Shown here: positions 1 to 9,247 of the stretch, piece after piece
How positions within the stretch are numbered: the stretch's first letter is position 1
Layout: each line of letters opens with the position of its first letter
Assembly: GCF_015558675.1 (NCBI RefSeq)
Contig: NZ_JADMOL010000001.1
Span: 496,373-560,372 of the forward strand
DNA: 64,000 bases
DNA from: Paenibacillus sp. 1001270B_150601_E10
GTDB lineage: Bacteria; Bacillota; Bacilli; Paenibacillales; Paenibacillaceae
Direction of reading: 5' to 3'
The notes under the pieces: generated by a model
Database searches by the model: none
What the model was told of the DNA's origin: nothing
What the model saw: only the letters and a program-made list of their open reading frames with translations
Position numbers and translations under genes: made by a program

Positions 1-2852
1 ATTGTTCCTGTAAAACTAGATAGATCAAAGGTCATAAACGTTCTGCGGTGGTAGCCAGAACCATCATTCTTAACGACCAGACCCGTGCTGCTTCCATAAT
101 TCGTATTCGAATAGGAGCCATCGCGCACATACGTATCGGCAATCGGCGAGAAGGATGCTAGATTGGCAAGTGTTATAGATATCTCATTGGAACGAGGGCT
201 GTCGCCTGCAGCATTCGTTGCGATTACGGTGAAGTAGTACGTCTCGCGATTATTCAATCCTGTAACCGTGAAGCGATTCTCGCCTCCATTGACATTGGCT
301 ACCGGAACAACATTCGTATACTGGCCAGAAGCAGTACCGTACTCGATACGATATCCCGTGGCAAGCGGTGCTGCGTTCCAAGTCAGGGTAACACTGCTGT
401 CGCCATACACAGCGTTTGTGAGCAGTGGAGCCGTCGGCACTTCTCCAGACTGTCCTTTGCTGAGCTTTACCTTAAATGTCTTCCCAATTGCCCCAGCCGT
501 TTGAACCTCAAGGATTGTCGTCGGCGCAAACTGCTTGACGGTTACACCTGGGTCCAAGTATATCGCGCCTTGTGTCGCTTGATGGAACTCTACTTGTATC
601 GTTCCTCCGTTCGCATGTGTCGGATCGGCTATGGCGAGCTCAACGGTATCATCGCTCTCCACCACCGTAACGGACGATTTCTTGTTGCTTGTTAGATAAG
701 GCTGCCCATCCATCTGCACCGTCTTTACGTTGTCACTCCAGAAGTTCGCGCCTACTGCATGCAGCACCTTGTCCTGTACCGCATGCAGCATGCTTGAATT
801 CTCAAGCACCACATGATCTGGATTCGCTGCATAGCCTGCTGTCTCTTCTGGTGTCACCCCAGGAAGCACCACATACTCGTACTTCGCCTGAGTTGGATCA
901 ACTCCAGCAGGAAGTGCGAGACTTAGGTAAGAGGCTGACAGGGAGGTTGTGGAGCCATCCACATTGATCTCATTCCAAGAGCAGGTTCTTGTCTCTCTTA
1001 GCCCTGCCACCGTTTGTCCGCCTGGAAAAACATAGCCAATACTATCGTCTTGTGCTTCACCTGCAAGATGAGCCCAATTCGCTCCATTCATGGTATCTGA
1101 CCAGCCAGCTGTAGATGGCATCGCATTTCCATTCACGATAAGCGCATTTGAACCGTTCTCATTAAGCTTGCGGTTCTCAACAATAGTCTCAACGCTTCTG
1201 CCTCCTGTGCTTGTAATATCTGAGCCAAGCGCAATATATTTATCACCGAATAAGAACCACGATTTCTTGCCTGTCAACGAAGAACCCGTATTGCTTGACA
1301 TGCCAAACTGCATGCCAACCGTTCCAATTGAGCCGTCGGTGTAGGACCCGCCCGCCCAATTCGAGGTGTTGAACTTAAAGGAGCTAAGCGTGCCCACGGA
1401 ACCATCTGTAGTCGTTCCTGGCAAGCGCATGGCATTGATCGTCGGCCAATAGGCGCCTGAATATTGGGTCTGGTCGCTATTGTAAAGATAGACTGCACCC
1501 GCTCCTTGCCACCATGGCCGCTTATTCTCGCCATTGCCATATTCCATCGCGGAGATGCGCGTAGAGAACAAAGCTACAGCAATGCCAAAGTCAGGACGCA
1601 AATGCAGTGCGCGCTCCATTCCGCCAAAGACATGCGTGTCGATGAGCGGATCTGCAGGAGTGATGGATGTATTCTCCAAGAGATGCCGCACATTCATTGC
1701 ATGAAAAATCGATAAACCCTCCGTGTACGAATCAAAAGTCGAATCCGAGAGCATTTGCCCCTTTGTTATCGCTCTCACTCGGGAGGCATCGGGCTCTTGA
1801 AGTCCATTAGCCAACATGGCAAGTGAGGTTAGGATGCTCCTTCCCGCCTGATGGTCCTGTGAATTCTCACGAGATACCGCTCTTCCACGGACATTATCCA
1901 TCATCGCTCCCTTATAGAAGAACGGCTGATACGCTTCCTCCACCCATCGAATCACATTGTTCATATTCGGGTCAGTAATGCTCCAATTCGAATTGCCGAG
2001 CAGATAGATGAGCTTAGCCATATCGGAGATTAGCACCGCTCCATAGCTGCCTGTATAGGCTACGTAATCATGCTGTATGAAGGAGCCGTCCTCATAGAAC
2101 CCATCACCGTCCTTTACATACAAAAGCACTTGGCTAATCGCATCCCGACCTTGCACAAGCCTGTCCGCATCCTTGGCAATGATTCCATGAAGGGATACAA
2201 TTAAGGCTTTATCAAGCCGATTGGCTCCTGTCTCCTTGAGGGTTGGAGCATTCGTTCGATAAGTCGGATCTGGCACGAATCGTTTCAACACCTTTACATA
2301 GTTGGCAATCTGCGTACTATTGAGCTGATCATGCACGAGAATCATCGTATCCGACAGATTCATCGGAGCGCCAATCTCCCAATGCCACCAGTTGCCTGTC
2401 TCGCTTTTCGTCTCGTTGTATTTATTCGCATACATCCAATCGAGCCCGCTTCGAATATCACTCACAAGCTGTGTGTTTCCTTTCAGCGAGGAGCCTGTTG
2501 TGGCATATGCAATCGCCATTTCTCTCAACCGCACATAGTTGGCCGAAATTGTGGCAGGATCATTCCATGAAGAGATATCGCTCCATAGATAGGTCCGAGC
2601 GGCACTTTTATTCATCGTGCTCCAATGCTGATTCACATTCGCGTCCAACTGCTGAATACTTGCTGCAATAGCAGAATCGGTGATATCGATATCACTACCG
2701 CCCGTCAAATAGGTCACCCACTTATCCTTCAGTGGGGTATATTCATCTGCAGCTTGCACGTTCGGCGCAGCCGTAACCAAAAACAACGGATAGATAAGCA
2801 AAGCAGTCAATAAAGTGTGAATAATCCGTCTTCTACTTGAATTGGACTTCAT
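1..2852 (-). CDS. Secreted PL8 family polysaccharide lyase (hyaluronate/chondroitin/xanthan lyase type), 3' end off window
   Basis: The frame stays open from an ATG at 2852 (AGGAGG-type site 8 nt upstream) to the left edge, so the C-terminus is missing. Residues 1-34 form a signal peptide with a basic start, a hydrophobic core and an AxA-like end. The N-terminal alpha/alpha toroid carries NWWHWEIG, a PL8 hallmark. Further on is DGFYEDGSFIQHD followed by GSYG, which holds the expected catalytic His and Tyr. Near the edge come a fibronectin type III domain (about 60-400) and a DNRLRE/CBM96-like module (SPIADTYVRDG). PL8 enzymes cleave uronic-acid polysaccharides by beta-elimination outside the cell; which polymer is used cannot be read here. 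A cre-like site just upstream suggests carbon catabolite control. Sure of the family, unsure of the substrate. Confidence 0.88.
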   Translation of the reverse strand, partial: MKSNSSRRRIIHTLLTALLIYPLFLVTAAPNVQAADEYTPLKDKWVTYLTGGSDIDITDSAIAASIQQLDANVNQHWSTMNKSAARTYLWSDISSWNDPATISANYVRLREMAIAYATTGSSLKGNTQLVSDIRSGLDWMYANKYNETKSETGNWWHWEIGAPMNLSDTMILVHDQLNSTQIANYVKVLKRFVPDPTYRTNAPTLKETGANRLDKALIVSLHGIIAKDADRLVQGRDAISQVLLYVKDGDGFYEDGSFIQHDYVAYTGSYGAVLISDMAKLIYLLGNSNWSITDPNMNNVIRWVEEAYQPFFYKGAMMDNVRGRAVSRENSQDHQAGRSILTSLAMLANGLQEPDASRVRAITKGQMLSDSTFDSYTEGLSIFHAMNVRHLLENTSITPADPLIDTHVFGGMERALHLRPDFGIAVALFSTRISAMEYGNGENKRPWWQGAGAVYLYNSDQTQYSGAYWPTINAMRLPGTTTDGSVGTLSSFKFNTSNWAGGSYTDGSIGTVGMQFGMSSNTGSSLTGKKSWFLFGDKYIALGSDITSTGGRSVETIVENRKLNENGSNALIVNGNAMPSTAGWSDTMNGANWAHLAGEAQDDSIGYVFPGGQTVAGLRETRTCSWNEINVDGSTTSLSASYLSLALPAGVDPTQAKYEYVVLPGVTPEETAGYAANPDHVVLENSSMLHAVQDKVLHAVGANFWSDNVKTVQMDGQPYLTSNKKSSVTVVESDDTVELAIADPTHANGGTIQVEFHQATQGAIYLDPGVTVKQFAPTTILEVQTAGAIGKTFKVKLSKGQSGEVPTAPLLTNAVYGDSSVTLTWNAAPLATGYRIEYGTASGQYTNVVPVANVNGGENRFTVTGLNNRETYYFTVIATNAAGDSPRSNEISITLANLASFSPIADTYVRDGSYSNTNYGSSTGLVVKNDGSGYHRRTFMTFDLSSFTGT

Positions 2853-2873
2853 CTGCATCTCCTCCAATCGTAA

Positions 2874-2887
2874 TGTATGCGCTTACA
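2874..2887 (-). promoter_or_regulatory. cre-like CcpA operator upstream of the PL8 lyase gene
   Basis: Read on the minus strand the site is TGTAAGCGCATACA. With the flanking A it fits the CcpA consensus WTGWAARCGYWWWCW at every position. It lies about 21 nt upstream of the start codon, where CcpA could block transcription. Inference from motif and position only. Confidence 0.6.
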
Positions 2888-3340
2888 TATTGTGATTTTT
2901 TACAGCTTCCTCCCTCTGCAACGATGCTAATGTGGTGATAGCACTCCAATTTTAATCGTGTGAACATGCATCACTCCTTTCATAAAAAAAGAGATAAGGG
3001 TACTGCATGAAAGTCATAAGACGGCAGCCTGCACGGTAAAACGGTGCTGTCGAAAGATTAATCATTTTGAAAGTATAGATCCTTTGAGATGGGATAATGA
3101 AGACTAAATAATGGCGTAAAATCGAGGATAATGATAAAATTTGACATCCTAGCTGCAATTCCTTCTGATCACTACAATAATCCAGATTCTCACTACATTT
3201 CTCCTCTATCATCCTCATAATAAAAAAATTATCTAGTCATCGTCATTAAAAAATTGGGCGATGATACGACTCGTTTTTTATATCCATCGTCAGTATAGAT
3301 TTTCGCTTACAAGGTGGATCACCTTTCAATCCGCTGGATA
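2888..3340. other. Intergenic stretch with no supported gene
   Basis: This stretch separates the PL8 lyase promoter from the terminator of the GH18 operon. One 88-codon minus-strand frame (2952-3218) has no good ribosome site and no recognisable protein pattern. It probably holds only the lyase promoter and AT-rich leader. Confidence 0.5.
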
Positions 3341-3381
3341 AAAAAGCAAACCACACAAAAGTTAGTGCGGTTTGCTTTTGT
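3341..3381 (-). terminator. Rho-independent terminator of the GT2-acyltransferase-GH18 operon
   Basis: A 15-bp stem with one mismatch (AAAAGCAAACCACAC with GTGCGGTTTGCTTTT, an 8-nt loop) ends in a run of six T on the minus strand. It sits about 65 nt beyond the GH18 stop. Confidence 0.85.
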
Positions 3382-3445
3382 TTCAAAAATAAGAGCTGCA
3401 TACGTAACGATCAATCATCATGTTTGAATGTATATGAGCTGAGCT

Positions 3446-4591
3446 TTATTCATCCTGTTCCTTGTTAAGCTGCTCAGCCAAATAGTTGATGATGCCATCA
3501 TCAGCATCCCGATGATACTCCCATACCATCACACCGCCAAGCTGATGATTGCGAATATATTGCACTTTCGCTTCCAGTGCTTCTTCATCCTCGTAGCTGA
3601 TAAAGGTATCTCCGTTATACAGATAAGCAGCCTTCGCTTTTTCATCAAAGAAACGCTTGTATCCATTCTTATTCAAGTACTTTTCTTGAATGGCCTTGTA
3701 GCTGAGATCCACCTTATCAATATCAATCGGTTTGCCTGACACGAATGGCTTGCCTTCTTTAATCTTTACCTGCTTCCAGCCATAGGAATAAGAAGGAATG
3801 CCTAGTAAGATCTTCTTACTATCCACATTCCGTGAGATGAAGCCCTGCATCACTTGATCCACGCTGTGCTCAGCATGATTGTACTTGTCGATATACAGAT
3901 TGGCATTGTAACCCGTCACTGGCGACCATTTTCCCGTTAGATCATAGGCCATGACATTAATATAATCGACGTACTTCATAAGCTTGTCCAACTCAACCAG
4001 ATCAAAGTACCATTCCTGTGCGCCCGCGGCAAATGTAAGAAGGTAGCCCCTCTCTTGATGAGGCAGCATGTTCAGCTTTTCCCGGAGCTCTTTCATCAGA
4101 CTTGTAAAGTTCTTGGTATCTTCCGGCCGAGACTTCTGTGTTCCCCAAGCGTCATGCGCAGGATACTCCCAGTCAATATCGACTCCGTCCAGATCCAGCT
4201 CTTTGACTGTACTCATAATATTCTCTGTAAAAACATATCGATTGCCGTCTAAAGCAGCATCGGAGAAGCCGTCCACACCATAGCCACCAACAGCGAGAAC
4301 AAACTTCGTATCCTTGTTTAATTCCTTCATTCGCTTGATGTTAGCTCTTATTTCGGCATCTACATTCTTGTCCTTATCAAACACGATATCCGTTCCGTCC
4401 AGCTTGGCAAAAGCGATTAATGCAATATCCACCTTTTTCTCAGAGAGCTTCACTTCCTCAGGATTGCGCCAAGCCTCAACGTACACGGCGGTTACAGGAC
4501 GTTCCTCCGCATTTGCAATTTGGTAATAGTAGAATCCCATTCCGACCACCATGAATAATACAATAATCTTCGTATACCAAGTGATTTTCAT
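3446..4591 (-). CDS. Membrane-anchored GH18 family glycoside hydrolase
   Basis: 381 residues. A short hydrophobic N-terminal segment (about 8-25) acts as signal anchor or signal peptide, so the enzyme should work outside the membrane. DGVDIDWE (residues 135-142) is the GH18 motif DxxDxDxE, with Glu142 as catalytic acid. VMAYDL further on matches the (beta/alpha)8 barrel strand that holds the substrate-assisting Asp/Tyr pair. GH18 enzymes cut beta-1,4 GlcNAc polymers. The gene starts 5 nt after the acyltransferase stop and is last in an operon with a GT2 polysaccharide synthase. It is therefore more likely to trim or release the polymer made by that operon than to be a nutritional chitinase. 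It could also be a spore-cortex or germination-type GH18. Confidence 0.85.
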   Translation of the reverse strand: MKITWYTKIIVLFMVVGMGFYYYQIANAEERPVTAVYVEAWRNPEEVKLSEKKVDIALIAFAKLDGTDIVFDKDKNVDAEIRANIKRMKELNKDTKFVLAVGGYGVDGFSDAALDGNRYVFTENIMSTVKELDLDGVDIDWEYPAHDAWGTQKSRPEDTKNFTSLMKELREKLNMLPHQERGYLLTFAAGAQEWYFDLVELDKLMKYVDYINVMAYDLTGKWSPVTGYNANLYIDKYNHAEHSVDQVMQGFISRNVDSKKILLGIPSYSYGWKQVKIKEGKPFVSGKPIDIDKVDLSYKAIQEKYLNKNGYKRFFDEKAKAAYLYNGDTFISYEDEEALEAKVQYIRNHQLGGVMVWEYHRDADDGIINYLAEQLNKEQDE

Positions 4592-4596
4592 AATGT

Positions 4597-5697
4597 CTAC
4601 CCTCTTCCACCAAATAAAATGCGTGTCATGACTTTACTTAACTGAAGGATCTTAACCGTCACATAACTCACAACAAGCACTGTGCCAATGTTGATCAAGA
4701 GGCGCAATGTCGTTTCTAGGAAGGCAGCCTCCGTATCAAGGCGCTTTGCAACAATAATCTCGACCAGCAGGTGAATGAGATAAATGCTGAAGCTCGCTTT
4801 TGAGACCGAGCCTATCATCTTTTTCACCTTGTAATTGATTACCGTCTGGAAGGTCGGCTCCTTGTCCTTAAAATATAAAAACATGCCGATTGCCATAAAG
4901 AAGGTCGTAATCGAATAGTTGCCATAGAACATTTCATCAAGAACCCCGTCCTGAAGAGACACAAAGTATGTAGCGATAGGGGTTATGAACAACGATATGA
5001 TTCCTAGGTTGAAACAGAGATTGCGTGCTTTCAATGATATTTCATAATTGTACAAGTAGTAACCCAATACAAAGTACCCGAGATATCCTGTATAGAAGGG
5101 AATATTCAGAATCGGCATATAAAAATAGTTGCCTGATAGCTGAAAGACGATATCCGTCACAAGTCGATACCCAATGCTCACCGTAAACCAAAGAATAAGA
5201 TAATATCGAATGTCCTTCTCTTCGCAAGAGCGGACGAGCTTGGCAATCAAGGGTACGGTCATGTAGATGGCAATAATCGCGTATAAGAACCACAAATGCA
5301 CATAGTTGCGATCAATGAGCAGATTATAGCCAAAACCTTTCAGAAACTCGAGCACGCCAATATTGCTTTTTAAAACAAAATATTGATTGTAAAGCGCATA
5401 TATCAATGACCAACTGATTAACGGAATTACGAGAGGAAGCACACGCTTCAAATAGAATTCGCGATAGGACGTAATGTTCGTTCGAAGTATCATCGCACCG
5501 CTTATCATGAAGAATACCGGTACTGCAAAGCGTGCAATCGAGTTTAGCAGGTTGTTCACCCACCAGGATGCGCTGTTAAAATCATTCGTGCGGGTCAGCA
5601 GATCCGCTGTGATATGGAGGATGACAACAGCGACGATTGAGAGTACGCGCAATAGATCAATGTAGATAATACGGTTGTTTTTGAAAATGCTGTTCAT
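4597..5697 (-). CDS. Acyltransferase 3 family membrane protein (IcaC/OafA-like)
   Basis: 366 residues, almost all membrane-embedded with about ten hydrophobic segments. The N-terminal YIDLLRVLSIVAVVILHI carries the conserved His of acyltransferase-3 proteins at the end of the first helix. MISGAMIL and VHLWFLYAIIAIYM also fit the family. These enzymes move acyl groups, usually acetyl or succinyl, onto exported sugars; IcaC of the staphylococcal PNAG system is a relative. The ATG at 5697 has a GGAGGG site. The gene lies 20 nt after the GT2 gene and 5 nt before the GH18 gene, so it probably decorates the same polymer. Confidence 0.85.
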   Translation of the reverse strand: MNSIFKNNRIIYIDLLRVLSIVAVVILHITADLLTRTNDFNSASWWVNNLLNSIARFAVPVFFMISGAMILRTNITSYREFYLKRVLPLVIPLISWSLIYALYNQYFVLKSNIGVLEFLKGFGYNLLIDRNYVHLWFLYAIIAIYMTVPLIAKLVRSCEEKDIRYYLILWFTVSIGYRLVTDIVFQLSGNYFYMPILNIPFYTGYLGYFVLGYYLYNYEISLKARNLCFNLGIISLFITPIATYFVSLQDGVLDEMFYGNYSITTFFMAIGMFLYFKDKEPTFQTVINYKVKKMIGSVSKASFSIYLIHLLVEIIVAKRLDTEAAFLETTLRLLINIGTVLVVSYVTVKILQLSKVMTRILFGGRG

Positions 5698-5717
5698 GAG
5701 GGCCCTCCTGTCTGCCT

Positions 5718-7070
5718 TTATTGTGAGCTTGCAGCCGTTTGCTGACTAATCGAAGCTGTTCCTTTGCGTTCAATGAATCCCCAGCTCTCATCCGTATCAA
5801 AATACTTGAAGGTGCCTACGATGTTGATGTAAAGCAGCACATTGCGATAGGTCAGCATCTCCAGCTGACTGAACACAAATAACTTAACCTTGTCCCATAT
5901 CGAGTATCGACTTCCGTATTTCTCAGAAAGGTATATGGAAATGATAATTTGAAGGGCATTAATGAGGAGTGTAATGAACAGCAGGATCATGACACGCAAG
6001 AGGTGCTCACCGCTTATCAGAGCATTGACAACGTAGAAGATCATCGTAAAGGCAGTAAGCGTTCCGAGAAGGAAACCGTCTATTGCAAAAAAGAGGCTAA
6101 TTCCTGGGCTGAACTGATGTGATAGCTTTGACCAATAAAGTAAAATGCAATCCACAAATGCCTTTTGCCAACGAATACGCTGTTTATAAAAATTCTTCAA
6201 ATTCTCTGGACATTCGGTGTAGCATACTGCTTCCGGCGCATAGATCAATTTTTTCTTTAGATGATTGGCTCGAATGTATTGATGAATCTTTAGCGTGATG
6301 TCGATATCCTCGCCAACCGTAGATCTAAAGCCCCCAGTCTTATACATGATGTCCCGCTTGAAAGCACCAAAAGCCCCCGAAATAACGACAATGGAATTGA
6401 AGAAGGATTGGGTTAATTTTCGAACGTAGAAGCCGTGCATGTAATTGAGAATTTGACTTTTAATGAGACCTGGACCTTTGAACTTCTCCATCACTCTTCC
6501 ATCTTGATCCCGTTCTGCACCTTGAACGATTTTAACCGTTCCGCCAAGCGCAATGACCTCATCATTATGGAAATATTGGCTTACGTACTTCAAGGAATAA
6601 CGCTCTAACATGCTGTCTGCGTCCAATGTAACCACGATATCGCCTGTGGCATAATCGATTCCTGCATTCAGCGAATCCGCCTTGCCTCCATTCACCTTAT
6701 CGATGACAAAGAAATGAGGATGCTTCTTGGATTGGTATAGCTGCTTGACTGATTTGTATTGAAGCTCCCCCGCAGGTGTTCTTTCAATCGGGACGAGATC
6801 CAATAGCTCAGAGAGCCGCTGCAGCGTGTTGTCTTTCGAGCCATCATTGATAAAGATGATCTCATGGTTTGAGTAGTCCACCTCAAGCATGGCTTCTACG
6901 CAATTCTCGATTGTTTTTTCTTCGTTATAGGCGGGAACGAGTACGGCAGTGGCATGCTCAGATAGGCCTTCTTGCAAGGGCTTGACTTTGCTGACGACGA
7001 TCGGAATGATGATGTACAGAATTTGAAAAATAAAATACACAGCCGTCGTGACATACAGGAAAATATACAT
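5718..7070 (-). CDS. GT2 family processive glycosyltransferase (PgaC/IcaA-like polysaccharide synthase)
   Basis: 450 residues with one N-terminal membrane helix (about 1-25) and several C-terminal ones (about 320-400). The cytoplasmic GT-A domain between them has VLVPAYNEE, the metal/UDP motif DADS, GED (catalytic Asp) and QRIRW, the QxxRW motif of processive beta-glycosyltransferases. The layout matches PgaC/IcaA poly-N-acetylglucosamine synthases and hyaluronan/chitin synthases; the sugar cannot be fixed from sequence. It is first in a three-gene operon with the acyltransferase and GH18 genes. The start at 7070 has AAGGAGAG at good spacing. No IcaD- or IcaB-like partner is present. Confidence 0.85.
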   Translation of the reverse strand: MYIFLYVTTAVYFIFQILYIIIPIVVSKVKPLQEGLSEHATAVLVPAYNEEKTIENCVEAMLEVDYSNHEIIFINDGSKDNTLQRLSELLDLVPIERTPAGELQYKSVKQLYQSKKHPHFFVIDKVNGGKADSLNAGIDYATGDIVVTLDADSMLERYSLKYVSQYFHNDEVIALGGTVKIVQGAERDQDGRVMEKFKGPGLIKSQILNYMHGFYVRKLTQSFFNSIVVISGAFGAFKRDIMYKTGGFRSTVGEDIDITLKIHQYIRANHLKKKLIYAPEAVCYTECPENLKNFYKQRIRWQKAFVDCILLYWSKLSHQFSPGISLFFAIDGFLLGTLTAFTMIFYVVNALISGEHLLRVMILLFITLLINALQIIISIYLSEKYGSRYSIWDKVKLFVFSQLEMLTYRNVLLYINIVGTFKYFDTDESWGFIERKGTASISQQTAASSQ

Positions 7071-7436
7071 GTTTTCTCTCCTTTCTCTCTCTATCTGTGA
7101 AAACAGTGCCGAACGGCAAGTATAGGCGTGAAGTTACGAATAGTCATGGTGCAGAACATACCTATGGGGAATAACGGGAGAACGCTCTGTGTTTATACGA
7201 GAGCGAAAAGACTAAACACCTTCTTTCGGATATGAGTTTATCAATGAGTGTATCTATGTTTAAAGTAGCTCAGATTGTATATATTCGTAAAATCTCCATT
7301 GTTTTCAAGTAATCGATTACATCTTCCATTCTCTTATAATATCTCTCATTTCCATTATTTTTCTTTCAAATCACATAATCTTACATTGTATGACATAATT
7401 ATAAAGATGCTATGAAGGCGCACAAATGACAGGCAC
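7071..7436 (-). promoter_or_regulatory. Leader region of the exopolysaccharide operon with a perfect palindrome
   Basis: About 365 nt without a gene precede the GT2 start. At 7309-7320 is the perfect 12-bp palindrome GTAATCGATTAC, a likely regulator site. I see no c-di-GMP riboswitch core here. The long AT-rich leader suggests regulated transcription, but no promoter stands out clearly. Confidence 0.4.
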
Positions 7437-7439
7437 AAC

Positions 7440-7472
7440 AAAAACAACCCCTTCGAATCAACGAAGAGGCTG
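7440..7472 (-). terminator. Terminator of the SDR gene
   Basis: CCCCTTCG (7448-7455) pairs with CGAAGAGG (7462-7469) apart from one mismatch. On the minus strand it is followed by a T-rich tract. It lies about 40 nt past the SDR stop. Confidence 0.6.
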
Positions 7473-7510
7473 CCCATTTGGAATCGTTTATTTGTAATGA
7501 TGTAATCTGA

Positions 7511-8263
7511 TTATTTCGCAAAATATCCGCCATCGATTGGCAGCTCAACACCTGTAATATACGAAGATTCATCGGAAGCGAGGAACAGCACACCGCTCGC
7601 AATGTCCTCTGCAAGTCCAAGGCGAGGAAGCGGAGTCTGCGAAAGGAACCATTGCTTCATATCTGGATTCTCCATGAGCTTCTCGCTCATCGGCGTCTTG
7701 ATAAATCCTGGATGAACGGAGTTTGCACGAATGTTGTGCTTCGCAAAGTCTACAGCTGTTGCCTTCGTCAGCATACGCACAGCCCCTTTGCTGGCTGTAT
7801 AAGCGCCTGCTCCGCTGCCGCCGGTCAAGCCCGCAATAGACGAAATATTAATGATCGATCCACCGCCATTATTGATCATATGAGGAATAACGGCTTGTTG
7901 TCCCAGGAATACACTTGTGATGTTGATCGACATTATCTTTTCCCATAGTTCAAGTGAAGATTCCATGAACGGCACCTCGCTGGAGATTCCTGCATTATTC
8001 ACGAGAATATCGATCTTGCCGTATTGCTTCATCGTTTCGTCCACCATGCTTGTCCAATCTTCTTGAGAGGATACATCGTGACGGAAGCCAATCGCTTCTC
8101 CACCGTTGTTCTTGATCTCTGCAACAACCTCGTTTACTTTTTCTATTTGAATATCGGTAAGTACTACTTTTGCACCTTCCTTAGCAAACAAAAGCGCATC
8201 TACTTTCCCCATGCCGCTTGCAGCACCCGTGATAATCGCAACTTTACCTTCTAATCGTGCCAT
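7511..8263 (-). CDS. Short-chain dehydrogenase/reductase (SDR family)
   Basis: 250 residues, a full-length classical SDR with a Rossmann fold. It has TGAASGMG (12-19, cofactor glycine motif), NNAG, a catalytic Ser in INISSIAG and YTASK (Tyr and Lys of the active site). VVLTDI after the second strand, with an Asp, favours NAD over NADP. The end LPIDGGYFAK is typical of glucose-1-dehydrogenase/3-oxoacyl-reductase-like members. Substrate unknown. It is a single gene with its own terminator and unrelated neighbours. Confidence 0.85.
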   Translation of the reverse strand: MARLEGKVAIITGAASGMGKVDALLFAKEGAKVVLTDIQIEKVNEVVAEIKNNGGEAIGFRHDVSSQEDWTSMVDETMKQYGKIDILVNNAGISSEVPFMESSLELWEKIMSINITSVFLGQQAVIPHMINNGGGSIINISSIAGLTGGSGAGAYTASKGAVRMLTKATAVDFAKHNIRANSVHPGFIKTPMSEKLMENPDMKQWFLSQTPLPRLGLAEDIASGVLFLASDESSYITGVELPIDGGYFAK

Positions 8264-8426
8264 CGTTATTCACTCTCTTCTTGTTGTATTTATCATTCTT
8301 TTTATTTAATAATTAATACCTATTAATAATTAAATTGTATAACTATAAAATTTATTTGTCAATAATTGTGAATTTTTTCTCAATAAAATAGAAAAATTTT
8401 TAATATTGATTTTTCAACATTCAAAT

Positions 8427-8464
8427 AAAAAAAGACTGCTGTCCTTAAGACAACAGTCTTTCTT
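8427..8464. terminator. Bidirectional terminator between the GNAT and SDR genes
   Basis: A near-perfect inverted repeat (AAAGACTGCTGTC with GACAACAGTCTTT) is flanked by A-rich sequence on the left and T-rich on the right. It lies about 20 nt past the stop of the minus-strand GNAT gene. Confidence 0.8.
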
Positions 8465-8482
8465 GCTTTTCATATCCGATCA

Positions 8483-9055
8483 TCACTTTTGTTCGTTATG
8501 AAGCGGCTTCACCATATGATCATAGTCATCATTTGCAATATGTAGGACTAACCCATCTGCATGGTATCCCTGAGCTTCATACAGCTTCCTAGCCTTGGTA
8601 TTCGCAACGTCAACCAGAAGAGCTGCATACTTCAAGCCTCTCGCAGCTGCTTCCTGCTCAAATGCCGCCATGAGATGCTTGGCAATTCCACGTCCACGAT
8701 AATTCGAATTCACCGCAACGGAATCCAAATAGAATTCACCTCGCTGCGACTCCTTAATCAAATGGACAGGATGCCCCTGCACCTTCGATAGGCGCTCCTC
8801 CAGCGGCGCATCAAGCTTCTGTACTTGTGCTCCATCATAGAACAAGGCGAAGCCTACGGTTCGTCCATCTTCTTCCCACACGATGCAATGGGAGTAGCTT
8901 AATCGATTCCCTGTCGTATGAAAATAATCGGTGAGCACCTTTTTCGTATACTCTACATCATCTGTTCCAGATAAATCATGGGCGATATTGCCGATCGCCT
9001 CCAGCATAAGCGGGATAACTTCGCTGCTATCCTCTGGACGTGCCTTGCGAATCAT
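8483..9055 (-). CDS. GNAT family N-acetyltransferase
   Basis: 190 residues. FYLDSVAVNSNYRGRGIAKHLM is the acetyl-CoA binding region, with RGRGIA matching the Q/RxxGxG/A motif. ARKLYEAQGY near the C-terminus is the usual last GNAT element. The start at 9055 has AGGAGGAAGC just upstream. The family acetylates amines of small molecules or protein N-termini; the substrate is not readable. It is a single-gene unit with its own terminator. Confidence 0.85.
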   Translation of the reverse strand: MIRKARPEDSSEVIPLMLEAIGNIAHDLSGTDDVEYTKKVLTDYFHTTGNRLSYSHCIVWEEDGRTVGFALFYDGAQVQKLDAPLEERLSKVQGHPVHLIKESQRGEFYLDSVAVNSNYRGRGIAKHLMAAFEQEAAARGLKYAALLVDVANTKARKLYEAQGYHADGLVLHIANDDYDHMVKPLHNEQK

Positions 9056-9178
9056 ATTTGCTTCCTCCTTGCGTTACCGTTAACTATTTTCTCTATATAG
9101 GACATATCGTTCCCGAACATTGCCTACCCTTTAATGGTACCATAACTTTTTCCTTTCTAAACAAATGTCACACCTTTG

Positions 9179-9207
9179 TTGACAAAAAGCCATCGTTTCT
9201 GTAAAAT
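9179..9207 (+). promoter_or_regulatory. Sigma-A promoter of the TetR gene
   Basis: TTGACA (9179-9184), a 17-nt spacer and TAAAAT (9202-9207). The operator at 9210-9224 begins two bases after the -10 box, so a bound repressor would cover the start site. Confidence 0.8.
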
Positions 9208-9209
9208 GA

Positions 9210-9224
9210 ATGACAGTCAGTCAT
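9210..9224. promoter_or_regulatory. TetR-type operator, copy 1 (autoregulation)
   Basis: ATGACAGTCAGTCAT has ATGAC and GTCAT arms around a 5-nt centre. Its reverse complement differs by only one base from the site at 9867-9881 upstream of the SMR genes. Two matched sites in one small locus point to the adjacent TetR protein. Confidence 0.75.
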
Positions 9225-9247
9225 CTAAGTTGTGATCCAAATAGGAG

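Noticed and set aside
2952-3218. 88-codon minus-strand open frame upstream of the PL8 gene
   Set aside because: No ribosome site, no recognisable pattern and biased toward rare codons; it covers a promoter and leader region.
7071-7398. c-di-GMP riboswitch upstream of the exopolysaccharide operon
   Set aside because: The GGTCACGCACAGGGCAAACC-like core and paired tetraloop/receptor elements were not found.
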